Below are positions 1-12,211 of a DNA stretch of 64,000 bases, piece after piece (position 1 is the first letter of the stretch; each line of letters opens with the position of its first letter). Position numbers and translations under genes: made by a program. The DNA is taken from NCBI GenBank assembly GCA_009733715.1, contig WMKJ01000002.1, forward strand, positions 124,001 through 188,000, read 5' to 3'. The notes under the pieces are model-generated. The model was given only the letters and a program-made list of their open reading frames with translations, was not told the origin of the DNA and made no database searches. This DNA is from Herpomyces periplanetae (lineage: Eukaryota; Ascomycota; Laboulbeniomycetes; Herpomycetales; Herpomycetaceae).

Positions 1-1
1 T

Positions 2-1571
2 ATGTCGGACACTATTATTAACCCTTCAAGTAAAGCTTGTGAAGGCCGACCTTTATATCTGGATATGCAGGCTACAACACCTATAGATCCTCGCGTACTC
101 GATGCCATGTTACCGTACATGGTAGGACTGTATGGAAATCCTCATTCTAGGACACATTCTTACGGATGGGAAACAGAAAAAGCGGTAGAAAAAGCTCGGC
201 AACACGTTGCAAATTTGATCGGTGCTGATCCCAAGGAAATTATTTTCACAAGTGGAGCTACAGAAAGCAATAATATGAGTGTAAAAGGGGTAGCCCGGTT
301 TTTTAAGAAAGGTGGTCGAAAAAATCATATTATTACATGTCAAACTGAGCACAAATGCGTATTGGATAGCTGTAGACATCTTCAAGACGAGGGATTTGAA
401 GTGACATATTTACCAGTTGATAAGTATGGTCTAGTTGACCTAACCGCACTTGAAGCGGCGATTCGAAGGGAAACATGCCTGATTAGCATAATGACCGTGA
501 ACAATGAAATCGGAATTATCCAACCAATAAGTGAAATTGGGCGAATAGCACGTTCTAAGGGCGTATTTTTTCATACAGATGGAGCACAAGCAGTCGGAAA
601 GATTCCACTAAACGTTAGTGAGATGAATGTGGACTTAATGTCCATATCTGGACACAAGATATACGGTCCAAAGGGTATTGGGGCATGTTATGTACGTCGT
701 CGACCTCGAGTACGCTTGGAACCAATAATTAGCGGAGGAGGACAAGAAAGAGGTTTGCGCAGTGGAACTCTCTCCCCGGCCCTTGTAGTAGGAATTGGTG
801 AAGCGGCTCGTATAGCTCGAGAGGAATTAGAGGTAAGTTCATCCATCCATGTACAAACGAATGATCGTTCATACATATTTCTATGATTACATTTTGCATG
901 ATTAGCGTCTTTCAAGTAAACATGAAGTTCAAGCGGCTTGGTCTTTGTACGATGTACTCACATTCATGCGAATTTGCGCATGTACCTACATACCTACTGA
1001 ACGGTATAGGAGTTACTCGAATATAGATCAAGTTTTACACGAATAATGTTGAATATTTGCAGGGGTTATGAGAAATGGTTTAACGTTGTTCATGTTACTC
1101 AATATTACAAGAATACGGAAGTGTATTGATATCTAACTGGTCATTTAGTATGATGCTAAGCATATCGAGAAACTATCGGCTCGACTTCTTAATGGGTTGT
1201 TATCCCTTCCACATACCTATCAAAATGGTAATCCTGAGTTTAGTTATCCCGGTTGCGTTAACGTATCATTTGCATACGTTGAAGGTGAATCTCTTTTAAT
1301 GGCTTTAAAGGACGTTGCATTATCATCCGGCAGTGCGTGTACATCAGCATCATTAGAGCCAAGTTATGTGCTGCGAGCTCTTGGAAATAGTGATGAAAAT
1401 GCACATAGCAGTATTAGATTTGGAATTGGCCGCTTTACAACTCCCCAAGAAGTTGATTATGTTCTTGATGCTGTCAGTCAAAGAGTTTCGTTTCTTCGAG
1501 AATTGAGTCCCTTGTGGGAACTCGTCCAAGAAGGCGTCGACCTCAACTCCATCCAATGGTCCCATCATTAA
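2..1571 (+). CDS. NFS1: Cysteine desulfurase Nfs1 (5' end probably outside window)
   Basis: PLP enzyme that takes sulfur from cysteine for mitochondrial Fe-S cluster assembly and tRNA thiolation. Exons read 2..832 and 1149..1571; the join is phase 0 and restores the continuous family sequence. Visible family marks are the PLP lysine in [10 protein letters not shown] (about residue 220), the persulfide-cysteine loop [10 protein letters not shown], and a C-terminus in QWSHH, close to the conserved end of the family. The first ATG in view starts only about 16 residues before the conserved [12 protein letters not shown] block, so no mitochondrial presequence is seen; an upstream exon beyond the window edge is likely. 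The 316-nt intron is long for this window. Identification is secure; the start is not. Confidence 0.95.
833..1148 (+). other. 316-nt intron of NFS1
   Basis: GTAAGT donor, CTAAC-like branch (around 1134) and TTTAG acceptor. It is about four times longer than typical introns here. I see no box C/D or H/ACA snoRNA that I could defend inside it. Confidence 0.85.
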
Positions 1572-1712
1572 TCCGACCCGATACTTCGCCACCCGCGCCC
1601 CGTGGCGCACCCTGTGGCGTCGTGGCGCAGGACTTTTCCGGTTAGATTCGTTTTTTTGCTCGTTTTTCTTGCTTTATTGGCCTTCTTTTAAACCCCAATC
1701 CTCTTCTATTCA

Positions 1713-3231
1713 ATGTCTTCTTCAACTCCATCTTCTTTTTTTCCCCTTCTGACCCAATTTTTCCCCAAATCTTCTCACCATTTTTCCAAGGCTGTCAATG
1801 ATGTCCTCTCCTTTTTAACTACTTACCCTACCTTTCTTCCCCATACTCTTCCCTACCGTATGTCATCTTGTTTTTTTCCCGTATAACCATCTCCTCTAAC
1901 CTTTTATTATAGCCTACGATGTCTCCCCTTCAGCAACACTACTACAACTCCAGGGAAATTTATCCTTGTCTTACTCTGGTTCTTTATATACAATTCCTTT
2001 GATTATATGGCTACATCCCACTTATCCTCTAGATCCTCCCATCGTTCACGTCACACCTTCTCATACTTTGACTAACAATTCCTGTCGATTCATTACCGTT
2101 AATGGAAAAATTGATCATCCCTACTTAACACAGTGGTCTGTTACATCCTGTTTGCTCGAACTTTTGGATCATCTATCCAAAGCTTTTACCCTCGATTCAC
2201 CCTTTCTTCCAAAACATGAACCATTATATCCCCCTGAGACTCTTTCAATGTCCGAAAATATCACACCAAAACCGAATGTTGTCTCCATCCCTCCTTCAAA
2301 TTCTCTTTCTTCCATTTCTCTTCAACCTCCCGCTAAACCTCCCAAACCCCCTCAACTAATCGCCGAACAACAAGCTTATTTTTCTCTATCCGGTTTGAAT
2401 CAGTATACATCTCTCCCTCTAACTCAACCTTCTTTACAGTATACGCTTCCCAAACCCAGTTTAAATGATTCATCAAAGTCTGAAATCACAGATTCTGCTT
2501 CTTCTGCGTTGAATCCAAAATCAACAATCCCGCCGCCTCTACCTTCGCCCGTTAACCTGAGGCAAAGTTTGCCAAAACAACAGTCATTCGCTAAGCCGTT
2601 CCCTATTGATCTACTATCTTCTCCAATTAACTCGTCCTTGGAAAACGATTTAAATAAATTAACTATATCTCGAACAATTGGCAAACCATGCGGTGAACTT
2701 TCATATACACAATCGCCCTCACCCCCTCTGAACCCAGAACGTGAAGCTGTCCTTAACTCTTTGTCTGCCTTGTTAATTCCTCACATTCACAAGACTCAAC
2801 ATGCACGATTATTGCTCTATCAATCATTACAATCCCACTATACGTTGCTTCAATCTCTCCATCAATCAATGATTCGCGAAATCGAGCAGTTAAATACACT
2901 CATGTCCACTATCCAAAAGAACAAGCAAACCATTCACGACGCTCTTATCAAGGCCGATGCCCTGATTGCACAAGCTAAATCCCGTCAGCCGCCCTCAATC
3001 GATGAATTGTTCGTAGCGCCGAACATTGTCTCCCAACAACTTTACAATTTGTGTGCTGAAGACTCTGCGTTAACGGAAACTCGTGCCGCCTTAGCCCGGG
3101 CTTTTGACGCTGGTCGCGTTACATTTGATGCATTCATTAAACAAACCCGCAATCTCGCTCGTGAGCAGTTCTTCACCAAAGCTTTAATCATGAAGGTAAG
3201 CGAGCATATCGGCCTAAAGGATTGTGTATAA
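1713..3231 (+). CDS. VPS23: ESCRT-I subunit Vps23/TSG101 (UEV domain)
   Basis: Ubiquitin-binding ESCRT-I subunit that sorts cargo into multivesicular bodies. Exons 1713..1857 and 1913..3231 give 487 residues. The N-terminal ~130 residues form the UEV domain (LLQLQGNL, YTIPLIIWL, TYPLDPPIV and HPYLTQWS are all recognisable). A Ser/Pro-rich linker follows to about residue 270, then a coiled coil, then the C-terminal steadiness box (AREQFFTKALIMK) that contacts Vps28/Vps37. A GTAAGC directly after ALIMK could look like a donor, but reading through gives the expected short family C-terminus. The upstream leader is pyrimidine-rich. The intron is 55 nt. Confidence 0.93.
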
Positions 3232-3540
3232 CTTAACGTTCGCATGCTTTAATCCAATATGAGAACTATTTCCAAACGTAATAATTTACTTAATCATGTT
3301 CACCGTACTCTACACTATCAGTCTCCGCGCACTAGAGTACAGATTTAAAACCTTTCCGGAACTGGATTTAGTGGATCATCAATTTTCTTCCCATTTCATA
3401 GGCCCGTGTATACGTGAGCGTGCGTATAATTTTGCTACGTACAAAACTCAAATTTTCGTACTCTTTCTCATTAAGCACGTTATTTCGACGTATATTTAGC
3501 AACCTTAACAATTTATGTAGCTACCGAGTCTAACATTTTG

Positions 3541-5438
3541 CTATTTGCAGCAGGCTTGCGATGTTCGTTTCTCCGTTACCGTAGTATCATTTAGTTTACA
3601 AACGTAGCGCAACAAATCAGGATTGTGTGTAGCTTCGAGTACAGCCGACTTATACTGGCGCACCGCATCTTGATTCACAAGAATTAAGAGCTCAGTCCTT
3701 ACGTCGGCGTAAGCGCGTGCGAGTAATTTACACTCCATGCATCGTAGAAGTAAAGCAAGTTTAACATGATTAGCCAACGTTATCGTTACATTGGTTTCGG
3801 GAACTTCATGATGGATTAACTGTAAAAGTTGACGAGCTATTCGTTGATGTACTAACACAATCGCGCGAAGTTGGTATAACCACGGGCTACCGCAACCAAT
3901 AGTTTCATTATAGCGTGTGTAAAACGAAGTATCGATATGTGTATTGCCTGTAGAAAAAGTTTGACGAAAGGGTGAATTAAGAATTTGTGAGCCCAGCTTA
4001 AAAAATTGTCGAGGTGTATATTTATGATTCTGCCAGTTAATTATAGAAGAGTCTTGTAAAGAGTTACGCGGTTCATCAGATACATCGGTTGATTCAATGT
4101 GTAAACCAGTAGCAGGACTCTGGGATTGAGTGTCCTCGCTAACACAACAAAGCCAAATAAAATCACTGTGCCAGTATGTATCAATGTACTTGCGCGGAAA
4201 GGGCTCTTCGATAAGACCTTGGAGCATGTGAAGGCTAAGATGATTTTCACGATGTCGAATGGATAATGTGGGGGGAAAATTGTTAATGGCAAGTTTAGCA
4301 TGATACAGTGGATCATGGGATGGTAAATCCACATCCAAAACAACTTCACAAGCATAATCAACGTCGGTATTAATGAACCCGTACGTATAAAGCATTTCAC
4401 ACGGTGATTTATCATAACCGTAGTTAATAAATATTTGTTCGTTTTGAGAAATATTTCGAGAACATGATAATTTGAGTACTATACTTCCGTCATCATCAAG
4501 ATCGTAACGAGCCAACGCAGCTCCTGTAACATCGCTTGAATGATTTACCATATCGATACCGGGAGCTAAAACGCACTCAGCGTTAGGAAGCTCTAAGCAA
4601 CGGGATCTGTACAGAGCATCACATCTAATCCAGTCGTGCAAGCTAACTGCTGCATGAACTTCATTAGCTATCCACCAATTATCATGACAAAAGTTAACGT
4701 TAAGCGTAGCTAGTCTAATAGCTTCAAATTCCCGCATGAGATGTGCCCGTTTAGCATACAACGCTGGCTCAAGTGTGGTACCCTGTGTATATTCAATTTC
4801 ATTTTGGCTCCACGTGGTCGGAAGATCGGCCTGGGGCAAGAATTTGATGTAGCTAAGATTCGTGAGATAATCTATAAGTATTCTTTCATCAAACTAATAT
4901 ATTAAACTCATGGTTAACTAACTTGTACAGCGGGTTTGAACAATGTGAATCCACCATTGCAAGGCTGGCCGTGTACAGTAAAAACACCATGATCAGACAT
5001 CGTGAAGACTATATAACATTTTGTAAGTAAAGCAAAAATATGAGGTAGAGAATAAAGCACAACACCTTCCGTGTGACTAGCTACCTTTAGTGTAGAGGTT
5101 AACGATTCTATGATGCTTAAAAGTTGAATATCATCTTTTGCGCAATCTTTAACGGTTTGCCCATTCACGATAGCGTGACGAGGTACTCGAAGCAACTGAA
5201 TTTGTTCTTGTTTGTCTATCGATTGGAAACAGATATATGTTTAGTTAGCACGGTTTATTCAATAGCCTAACGCCCAACTACCGTTACTTATATCATTGAG
5301 AGCACACAATGCAAACTCGTGAGATTCCGGTAAGCAAGAAATGGTAACCTGATTAAATTCAATCCCTATTTCCTGGGCCCACACATTAAAAATCTCAGCG
5401 GACAAACGGGGACGTCGATTGTCAAATATACCCTTCAT
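3541..5438 (-). CDS. SET-domain protein lysine methyltransferase (SETD3/RKM/LSMT type)
   Basis: Cytoplasmic-type SET methyltransferase with a split SET domain. Proposed exons on the minus strand: 5438..5288, 5215..4919 and 4871..3541 (592 residues). Exon 1 gives a short start and exon 2 the conserved EQIQLLRVPR start of the SET domain. Exon 3 carries FLPQ..TTWS, the insert, the cofactor motif GIDMVNHSS (about residue 250) and INYGYDKSPCEMLYTYGF, where the tyrosine contributes to catalysis. The C-terminal half matches the position of the Rubisco-LSMT substrate-binding region. The second intron (4872..4918) is uncertain by a few codons because two donors keep the frame. The substrate cannot be told from sequence; ribosomal proteins or elongation factors are usual for this family in fungi. 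Confidence 0.85.
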
Positions 5439-5551
5439 AATTATCCAGTTGGCAAAGCATCAGGTGAAACAGACTGTGCTATGGTGGGTGTACCGCGCAT
5501 AATGAGCAGAATTAATGCCCGCTTCATAATTAACGTGATATGTGGAGTTGA

Positions 5552-6823
5552 TTAACTTAAGCGAGAAAATTCATCGTTCAAGTAATCCACGAAGCTACTT
5601 CGAAAATCGCTCTGATCCCTGGAGTCGGTATTCCGGCCAAAGTGGACAGTCGACTTCTCCGAGCCTCCAAGTACAATTTCACTTTTACGTTGAAGTTGTA
5701 TATACTGTCTTCGCAATCTTTGTAATTGAGCCATTGTAACGCTGGTAAAGGGTAAGTGAATAAAGCAGTTTTCTCGTGCGTTTGTAATGGGAATTTCGCT
5801 ACCACCTGCATCAGGATGATGCGTCAGGTACCCTTGGATAATTGAGATAACGTCGGAAGTATGAGCATCAAGTATGCGAAGTGTACTTTCACAGTCGGCG
5901 GGAGTCTAAACAAGTGATAAGCAACAAATATTTATGCATGCTTAGACTAATTTTATACAAACTAACGGAAATTATCGACTTACAATTATCGCAGCCATAT
6001 TAGGCCGAACATTCTTGACGTTTCCTAAAGTTCCAAACAGGCTGGTAAAAATGTCATTGAACGGTAAAGATTTATCGTCATGAATTACCGTAAAAAGTGG
6101 GCTATCCCAGCGTGTCATGTCGTTGGGTTCTTCGTAACGTAGGATTAATTCTTCAAAGCACTGTGGTTCATATGCAACAGGCTTCAGCGGATCTTCAGCT
6201 TCACCTGGTACAACTTTGGCATTGTTATTACGGCACAGATTTATCGGGGTTCCTACATGAACCTAAGTTGTAATTAGATGCAAAAGTTCAATTAACGTTC
6301 AACGTATAGCAGTATATTACTTACAACGCAACTAGTGGTTCCGACGTTTTTTGCTTCACAATACAATTGATAGCGAAACCCTTTTATATAATTAAGACTA
6401 TCAGATATTACGATTGAATCTTTACGTAGCACTCGCTTGATTGCACTGATTTGGACAGCGCGGGCAGATTTTTCCTTGCGCGTATCGCTGTAAGCTAAGC
6501 GAGATATTCCCAAGCTCTGGTCGTTAATTAAGTGAATTTTACGATGCTTATCAACGCTGGGTCGTCGAGTTAACGATATTGTGGAAGGCTTTACAGCTGG
6601 AGAATCATTTGACTCTGTACTACATTTCAAATTATCATCACAATAATTTTCACTTGAGCTTGCCGTACACCTGTTAGTAAAGTATTCCGCCAACTGTTTT
6701 GCCCAGTAGGTTTTGCCCGATTTTGGGTAGCCTGATATAATAATAAGCTGCACATCCCAAAGTTAGCAACGGATAGCGAACCGATAACTCATACTTTGCA
6801 AATATGAGTTTACTTACTGGCAT
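5552..6823 (-). CDS. KTI12: Kti12, Elongator-associated P-loop protein
   Basis: P-loop tRNA-binding factor required for Elongator-dependent modification of the tRNA wobble uridine. Minus-strand exons 6823..6818, 6747..6325, 6262..5984 and 5905..5552 join in phase 0 throughout and give 353 residues. The first exon is only 6 nt (Met-Pro) and completes the canonical start MPLIIISGYPKSGKT with its Walker A. Further family blocks are DSLNYIKGFRYQLYC, VHVGTPINLCR and RYEEPNDMTRWDSPLF. About 50 residues of low-complexity insert follow the Walker A helix. It lies just upstream of the SET gene on the same strand, 113 bp apart. Confidence 0.95.
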
Positions 6824-8117
6824 TAATGATTACTGAGTTTGCGACGACGTGATAGAAGTGTTTGAAGGCTAGGAAATGGTGTATCAAGACAAGCTCAATC
6901 TTGGAAGCGTTAGTTAATTGTAAAATAACCAAAGGTAAGTAATAACTTTGACACAAGTATGGACGTTTAAACCACATTACACGTGGATGGAAAGTTTATT
7001 TAATGCCTGGCAATACGGGATTAGCGCTGAACGAGAGAATCTTATGATTTCTCACGACAAGGTTTAGCCCAACGATTAAATGTTCTTTTTCACACAACCA
7101 ACTAATAAAATTAGTGAGACGGTTAATTCTGCTTCAAGAAAAAGATAGCCCTAGAAGATGCGCACTACAGTGCACATAAACACTTAAAAAGACAGGGTAA
7201 CCTGGTAGCAATTATGATTCATGTTAATAAATTACTTGTGCAGGAGAAATTGCAAACTGATAAGGCGCAGACAAATTTTGAAAAAAAAAATTTAACCAAA
7301 GATAATACCAAGGTATGATAGACGTACGTACGCACGAAAAATATTCATTACTGACACTTTACCAACTAAATTCGCATCACTAGCGTCAAAACTTCGTATC
7401 TACACGCTAGTCAACGATTATGGATAAAAATTTCCTAAAACGGTAAGCCGAGATTTCGTCTGGACAAGATGGGACGGTTCAGCCCTACCAGGGGACACTG
7501 CCCGAGTTTGGAAGGCATACTCCCCAGCTGCTTCTAAGTCTGTGGAGTATTTGGTTTGGGGTTGTGGGAATTCTTCAGGAGCGATTGGCTTACTATCGAC
7601 GATTGTACTTGCTGTGTAAGGGTGACTCGGGGGAGAGAAGGTGTAAACTTTACTTTTACTTGTATTGGTGTTTTGGAGTATCTATTACATGTATTCGTCG
7701 TGTGCATGCACACACACACACACACTCTCACACTTATACTTCCACTCATATTCAGACTCACTCCACAATATGCACCCGCGCTCGTGTGCACGCCTGCATA
7801 CTTATCTTTCCCCCGTTATAACAACCAACAATATATAAACATACCATAATCCACAAGGCTGTAGGTCGGATCGTCGCTTGGTTAATAATTTTTAAAAATT
7901 CTTTTCAATGCTTCATTTACTCTTAAATTTCGTATCTTATTCTGCATAATTTATTACGTACATTCCCTTTACCACAGAGTTCAAACCTTTTTCACGCTGA
8001 ACAATTCAACCCTCCTTACCCTTCTCGCTTGGTATACATACGGTACTTTATCCATTAATCTTGTCGTTCATAGTCCATATTGTACGCTAGTTTACGGACT
8101 TTTTTACACAGTTTAAA
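6824..8117. other. Intergenic, no gene recognised
   Basis: AT-rich spacer upstream of KTI12. It holds a short CA/GT microsatellite near 7708-7730 and a pyrimidine-rich stretch from about 7860 that leads into the next reading frame. Open frames over the CA repeat look like low-complexity by-products. Confidence 0.6.
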
Positions 8118-8642
8118 ATGCCCTTTCTCGTTCACATCACGGATTCCCACCCTACCCTACCACATGATCCCCTACCGTACTCACGTTCACCATCACCTCT
8201 CTCAGGATCTTCTACCCCCAAACCTTCTTATGTCAATTCAACATCTTTACCGTTCGATTCATCGTGTACTCGCGTAAACAGCCCTGCTTATTTTACTGCT
8301 AACGTGAAATCGTCCCAACCCGCTCATACATCTGCCTCTATCACTTCCTTAGCTTCTCCGTCCGCCAGTGAAAATATCAAGTCTATTCAGTTTAATTCGC
8401 CTAAACAATTTTTCCCCACTACCGCAACTTTGTCCACATCGTCTAACATCCTGAATACTACTTCACCTTGCCAAAGCGCTGAATTTTCCCTTCAACCGAA
8501 TACACCTTTACGCGGCCCTGTTTCTAATCTGGCTTCTACCGAAATTTCTAGCTTCCTACAGAATCGTGCTCTCGTCGCCGAAGCCGCTAAACGTGCCCAA
8601 ATTTCTCTACTATCGCGGGACCTTGACTCCATCGATCTCTAG
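8118..8642 (+). CDS. Hypothetical Ser/Pro/Thr-rich protein, 174 aa
   Basis: Single uninterrupted frame with an ATG after a pyrimidine-rich leader. The product is rich in Ser, Thr and Pro and looks disordered, with a more ordered C-terminal helix-like segment (ISSFLQNRALVAEAAKRAQ). I do not recognise a family. Codon use and frame length are compatible with a real gene, but low-complexity frames on pyrimidine-rich strands can be spurious. The C-terminal helix argues mildly for reality. Confidence 0.45.
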   Translation: MPFLVHITDSHPTLPHDPLPYSRSPSPLSGSSTPKPSYVNSTSLPFDSSCTRVNSPAYFTANVKSSQPAHTSASITSLASPSASENIKSIQFNSPKQFFPTTATLSTSSNILNTTSPCQSAEFSLQPNTPLRGPVSNLASTEISSFLQNRALVAEAAKRAQISLLSRDLDSIDL

Positions 8643-9432
8643 TCCAAATTTTTCTACCTCACCTAAATCTTCCTTACTTCACACTTTAGTGTCCGATATC
8701 CTCACATCACAAACTCTAATTATCATCAACAACGGCCCACGCTGCATTGACATTTTTAAACTAAATAGTTGCTAATCATCTCAACCATCTCATCAAGCAT
8801 ATTGATTCCGTATACTTAATAATTTCTTGCCACTTTATAACATTCATACATTAATAATTTTAGTAATCTTCTCATACACTCAATTTCTTTTTAACACTAC
8901 CTTTCACGAAAGTTCACGCAATTCAAACCCCATATGGCCCTGAGATCCCTTCATGCATAACATACACATGATGACAATGATGATGATGAATTTTATCTAA
9001 TCCTACCCTCACCTTTGCAATGCTTATTCACCTGTAAGCACTGGTAACAATTATGGGACACCGGTCGTTTCAGCGATCAATTATTTAACCAATCTGGGCT
9101 CACGAGCAGAAAGTACCACAAGCCAGGATAAAACAAAATTCCATGTGTCGTACACACTTAAAATTCGATTATAGCCATGCCTTTCATTTTGCCCAATTAT
9201 TCCTTCGGACAAAAAAGGTTAAACCACAGGCTTGTTTCCTACAATAATATAGGACGCCAGCATGAGGCGAAACGCCGCGGCTTATACGCCAAATTGACGT
9301 CGCTAGCTACACACCTTAGGGATACGCATATAGAATGAGAGGGTATGAGACGAGTCTGCTCAACTAGTGTGAAAACCAAAGTGAGCTGTTTGCCGGAAAC
9401 TCGTTCGATGTATAAAACGAACCATGGATCTA
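8643..9432. other. Intergenic between two 3' ends
   Basis: Sits between the Ser-rich frame (+) and the transporter 3' end (-). AT-rich, with a short GATGATGATG run near 8974-8988. Nothing gene-like recognised. Confidence 0.55.
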
Positions 9433-10955
9433 TTAATCCTCAAGGTCGCTTGCCCAGGTTTCTTCGACTGTCTTAAAACCTGGTTGGGTCATTTCACGAT
9501 ACGTCGCCCAAGATAATATCAAGAAGGCTATAGTAATTAAAATGCCACCAGTGACTGCAGATAATGTTAATCTTTGCCGGAATGGGCCCGGAAGAATTTC
9601 CCCGATTAACGCCACGAGAAATATAGTCAATAATGAAGCAACGGATGACAGTGCCGGCGATGTTAAACTTATTAAAACTAAAAATGAGCCGGAAAAGACT
9701 AGATTTGCAGATCTGTGTTAACTTCTTAAAGAACATGCGCGCAGAAAATGCTATTCTTACGTACCAACGTTAGCCGTTATACTTAACAGCATAACCCAGG
9801 CTACATCGCCCTTGGGCGGCTCAAATGTTTCAATGTCTAGGTAATGTATGATGGGCAAAGGGATCCACAAGACCAATAGAGTAAATAGACCGATTAAACT
9901 TCCAAAAGTGTTAGCGAAAATTATTCCACGCTCCGATGTAGTACCATTGGGTGGACAAGCTAGCCGTTTGTACAAGACCTCGTAAAATCCGTACAGAACA
10001 CTTCCAATACCAATAATAACGTTTCCGAAAAAATGACTCGTACTGATGTTCTGTGGTTCGGTTGCCGATGTGTCACTATTAGGAAACGACTCAATTTTTC
10101 CACCTTGCGCTACACCTCCGTATGCCACAAAAAGAACACCGAAAATTGCAATTATAACAGCAATGATTTTGGATTTCCTAAGTTCTTCCTTTAAAATAGG
10201 AATACTGAATGCGTAGGCAAAAAAGGCTGAACAATTGTAAATGGCAGTTAAATCACTAGCAGTAGTCATATTAACAGCCACGTACCAACTGGTGGCAGCG
10301 ATGGTTAATGTACAGGTTACTATTGCAACAGTGCGAAGTAGATAGGGTAAAGATGAATTGTAGGTGTCGAAAACCGTTAGACAAGGTGATTGTTTTTCAA
10401 TCATTTGTGCTGTAGACTTGATAGTTTGAATGTGCTTTCGCCAGAAAATTTTCCATGGTAAATGCCATTGTTGGAGACGAAGTATAATAAGTTGAAAAGG
10501 CCATAACAGAATCCATGAACCATGAGTGAGATAGCTAAAATATTATTAATGTTATGATTAGAATGAGGCGTGTTTCGGACACGTATGAATATACTGATGG
10601 TAAAATATCAAACTTACAGCATACTATAGGCTTTGCTCCAGTGAAGGTGAGTTTGGATGTAAACAGCGGTCTCAGTCTGGATAGCGAAACTGATTAAGCT
10701 CAGTAAAAGGAAGCCCGCTGCGTACGTGTATCTTGTTCTAGTGTCGGATAGGGCAAATTCGTATGGGAACTGTGCATCATGATCTTCGGTATCATTTGGG
10801 GGTTGCCGCGAATCACTATTGGGAGTATCACATTCATCGGGTGAAATTGAGTAGTTTGTATCATTTGATTGTGAGAATGAAGAAAGTAAGTCAGGTTGAT
10901 GTTTTCCATGATTAACCTCGCTTTCCATTAGCCTTGATGAGATAGCGCAAGACAT
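9433..10955 (-). CDS. SLC35F/EamA-fold multispan transporter, vacuolar or Golgi type
   Basis: Drug/metabolite-superfamily membrane transporter of the SLC35F-like fungal group (relatives of yeast THI74/YML018C). Minus-strand exons 10955..10618, 10534..9761 and 9712..9433 join cleanly (phases 2 and 2) to give 463 residues. The N-terminal ~75 residues are hydrophilic and acidic. About ten hydrophobic segments follow, beginning at TYAAGFLLLSLISFAI, with a conserved centre around SDLTAIYNCSAFFAYAFSIP and KIIAVIIAIFGVLFVAYGG, typical of the second EamA repeat. The substrate is unknown; no thiamine-specific evidence is visible. The pyrimidine-rich coding strand extends over 900 bp upstream. Confidence 0.85.
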
Positions 10956-12211
10956 CGATGTAAGGTAAAAATGTAAATATTAAGGTGAACCGAGCTTTCG
11001 AGACTGGCAAAGCCTTGGGCGAAGTCAACAAAGTAACCTTATTCAGGCGATAAATGTAAACTGTTCAAGGAGTTTAAGCGGGTAAAAGTTCGGAGGGAGG
11101 ATGGATAGAATAAAGTGGAAAGTGGGTAAGAAATAAAGGAAGAAACAAAATAGATTCACGGATCGCCACTTAGTAGATGGAATATTAACGACAAAGAGGA
11201 CAGAGTTTACCGAGAGAATGAGCCCATGTTCGGAAGACCTAGAGGCCCTAACTGAGAGTTAGTTATAAAACATAGCACTGAAAATAGGGAAATGATTAGG
11301 GGCATGAGATGTACATTTAACCTAGGAGAAAATATGGATTGACGTACCGTGGGAAGAATGAGGAATAAGTAAACGAAGAAAAGGGATAGGCGAAATTTGG
11401 AAAAATATAGAGGTATTTAAAAACGATGATGAATAGAATAAACGTAGGGTATTCAAGGAGAAATATATTTTAAGGAAAAAATCTACGAAAAGAGATAAGA
11501 AATTGAGGAGGAAAGAAGTGGAATAAGATATAATGATTGAGTTTACGAAATTAGAAAGGTAAAAAGGAGGTGAAGTAGTTGATATAGTAAGTAAAGGGTA
11601 AAATTAACGTTAAGAATCAAACAGTTTACAGCGGGAAGCGAGAAGCATAAATTTTGGCAGAAAGATAAGTAAATGATAATGCAATGGCATAAGAGTTGGT
11701 GATTCAAATTAAAATTTGTAAAAAGAAAAAACTAAAAGTTTAATCGAGTGGTAGTATTATAATTGATTGAACATGAGAAAATTGACATTTAAAGGTTAAA
11801 TGGCAATCAATTAGAATAAGTTGTATTGAGTAGAGCGTGATATGATAAAGAAAGAAGAAGTAGAACGAGACGAGATACAAAAGATTCGTGTTGGAATCAA
11901 ATTTCGTGATGCTGTCTCGTTTGGATCTATTTAAGTGGGTGGCACATGACCTCCGGTGCCGGATTAATACGGCTTCCGCCCAAAAGGAGGCTGCTATGTA
12001 AGGATGACGTCGAGCGGCACGTGATGGAGAAATGTGGCGCAGGGATGGAGAAGACGAAGTTCACAATCAAGATGAAGATCACGATGTATAGAGAGGGAGT
12101 AGGTTTGGGTTTGGGTTCTTTTAATCTATTTACGTTTATTTGTTGTTGGTTCTGCTCAATTGATTTTTGTCTTATAATTATCCAATAGTTACTTTGACTC
12201 AAAATTTGAAA
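10956..12211. other. Divergent intergenic region with long purine-rich plus strand
   Basis: Separates the transporter (-) from the aldo-keto reductase (+). From about 11050 to 11930 the plus strand is almost entirely A/G-rich, so the transporter's coding strand is C/T-rich. No gene recognised. Confidence 0.6.

Noticed and set aside
7556-7849. Overlapping plus-strand frames with His-Thr repeats
   Set aside because: Generated by a CA microsatellite; no coding support.
8930-9060. CTGAGA motif considered as a thiamine riboswitch near the transporter
   Set aside because: The other conserved elements of the TPP aptamer are missing and it lies downstream of the transporter gene.
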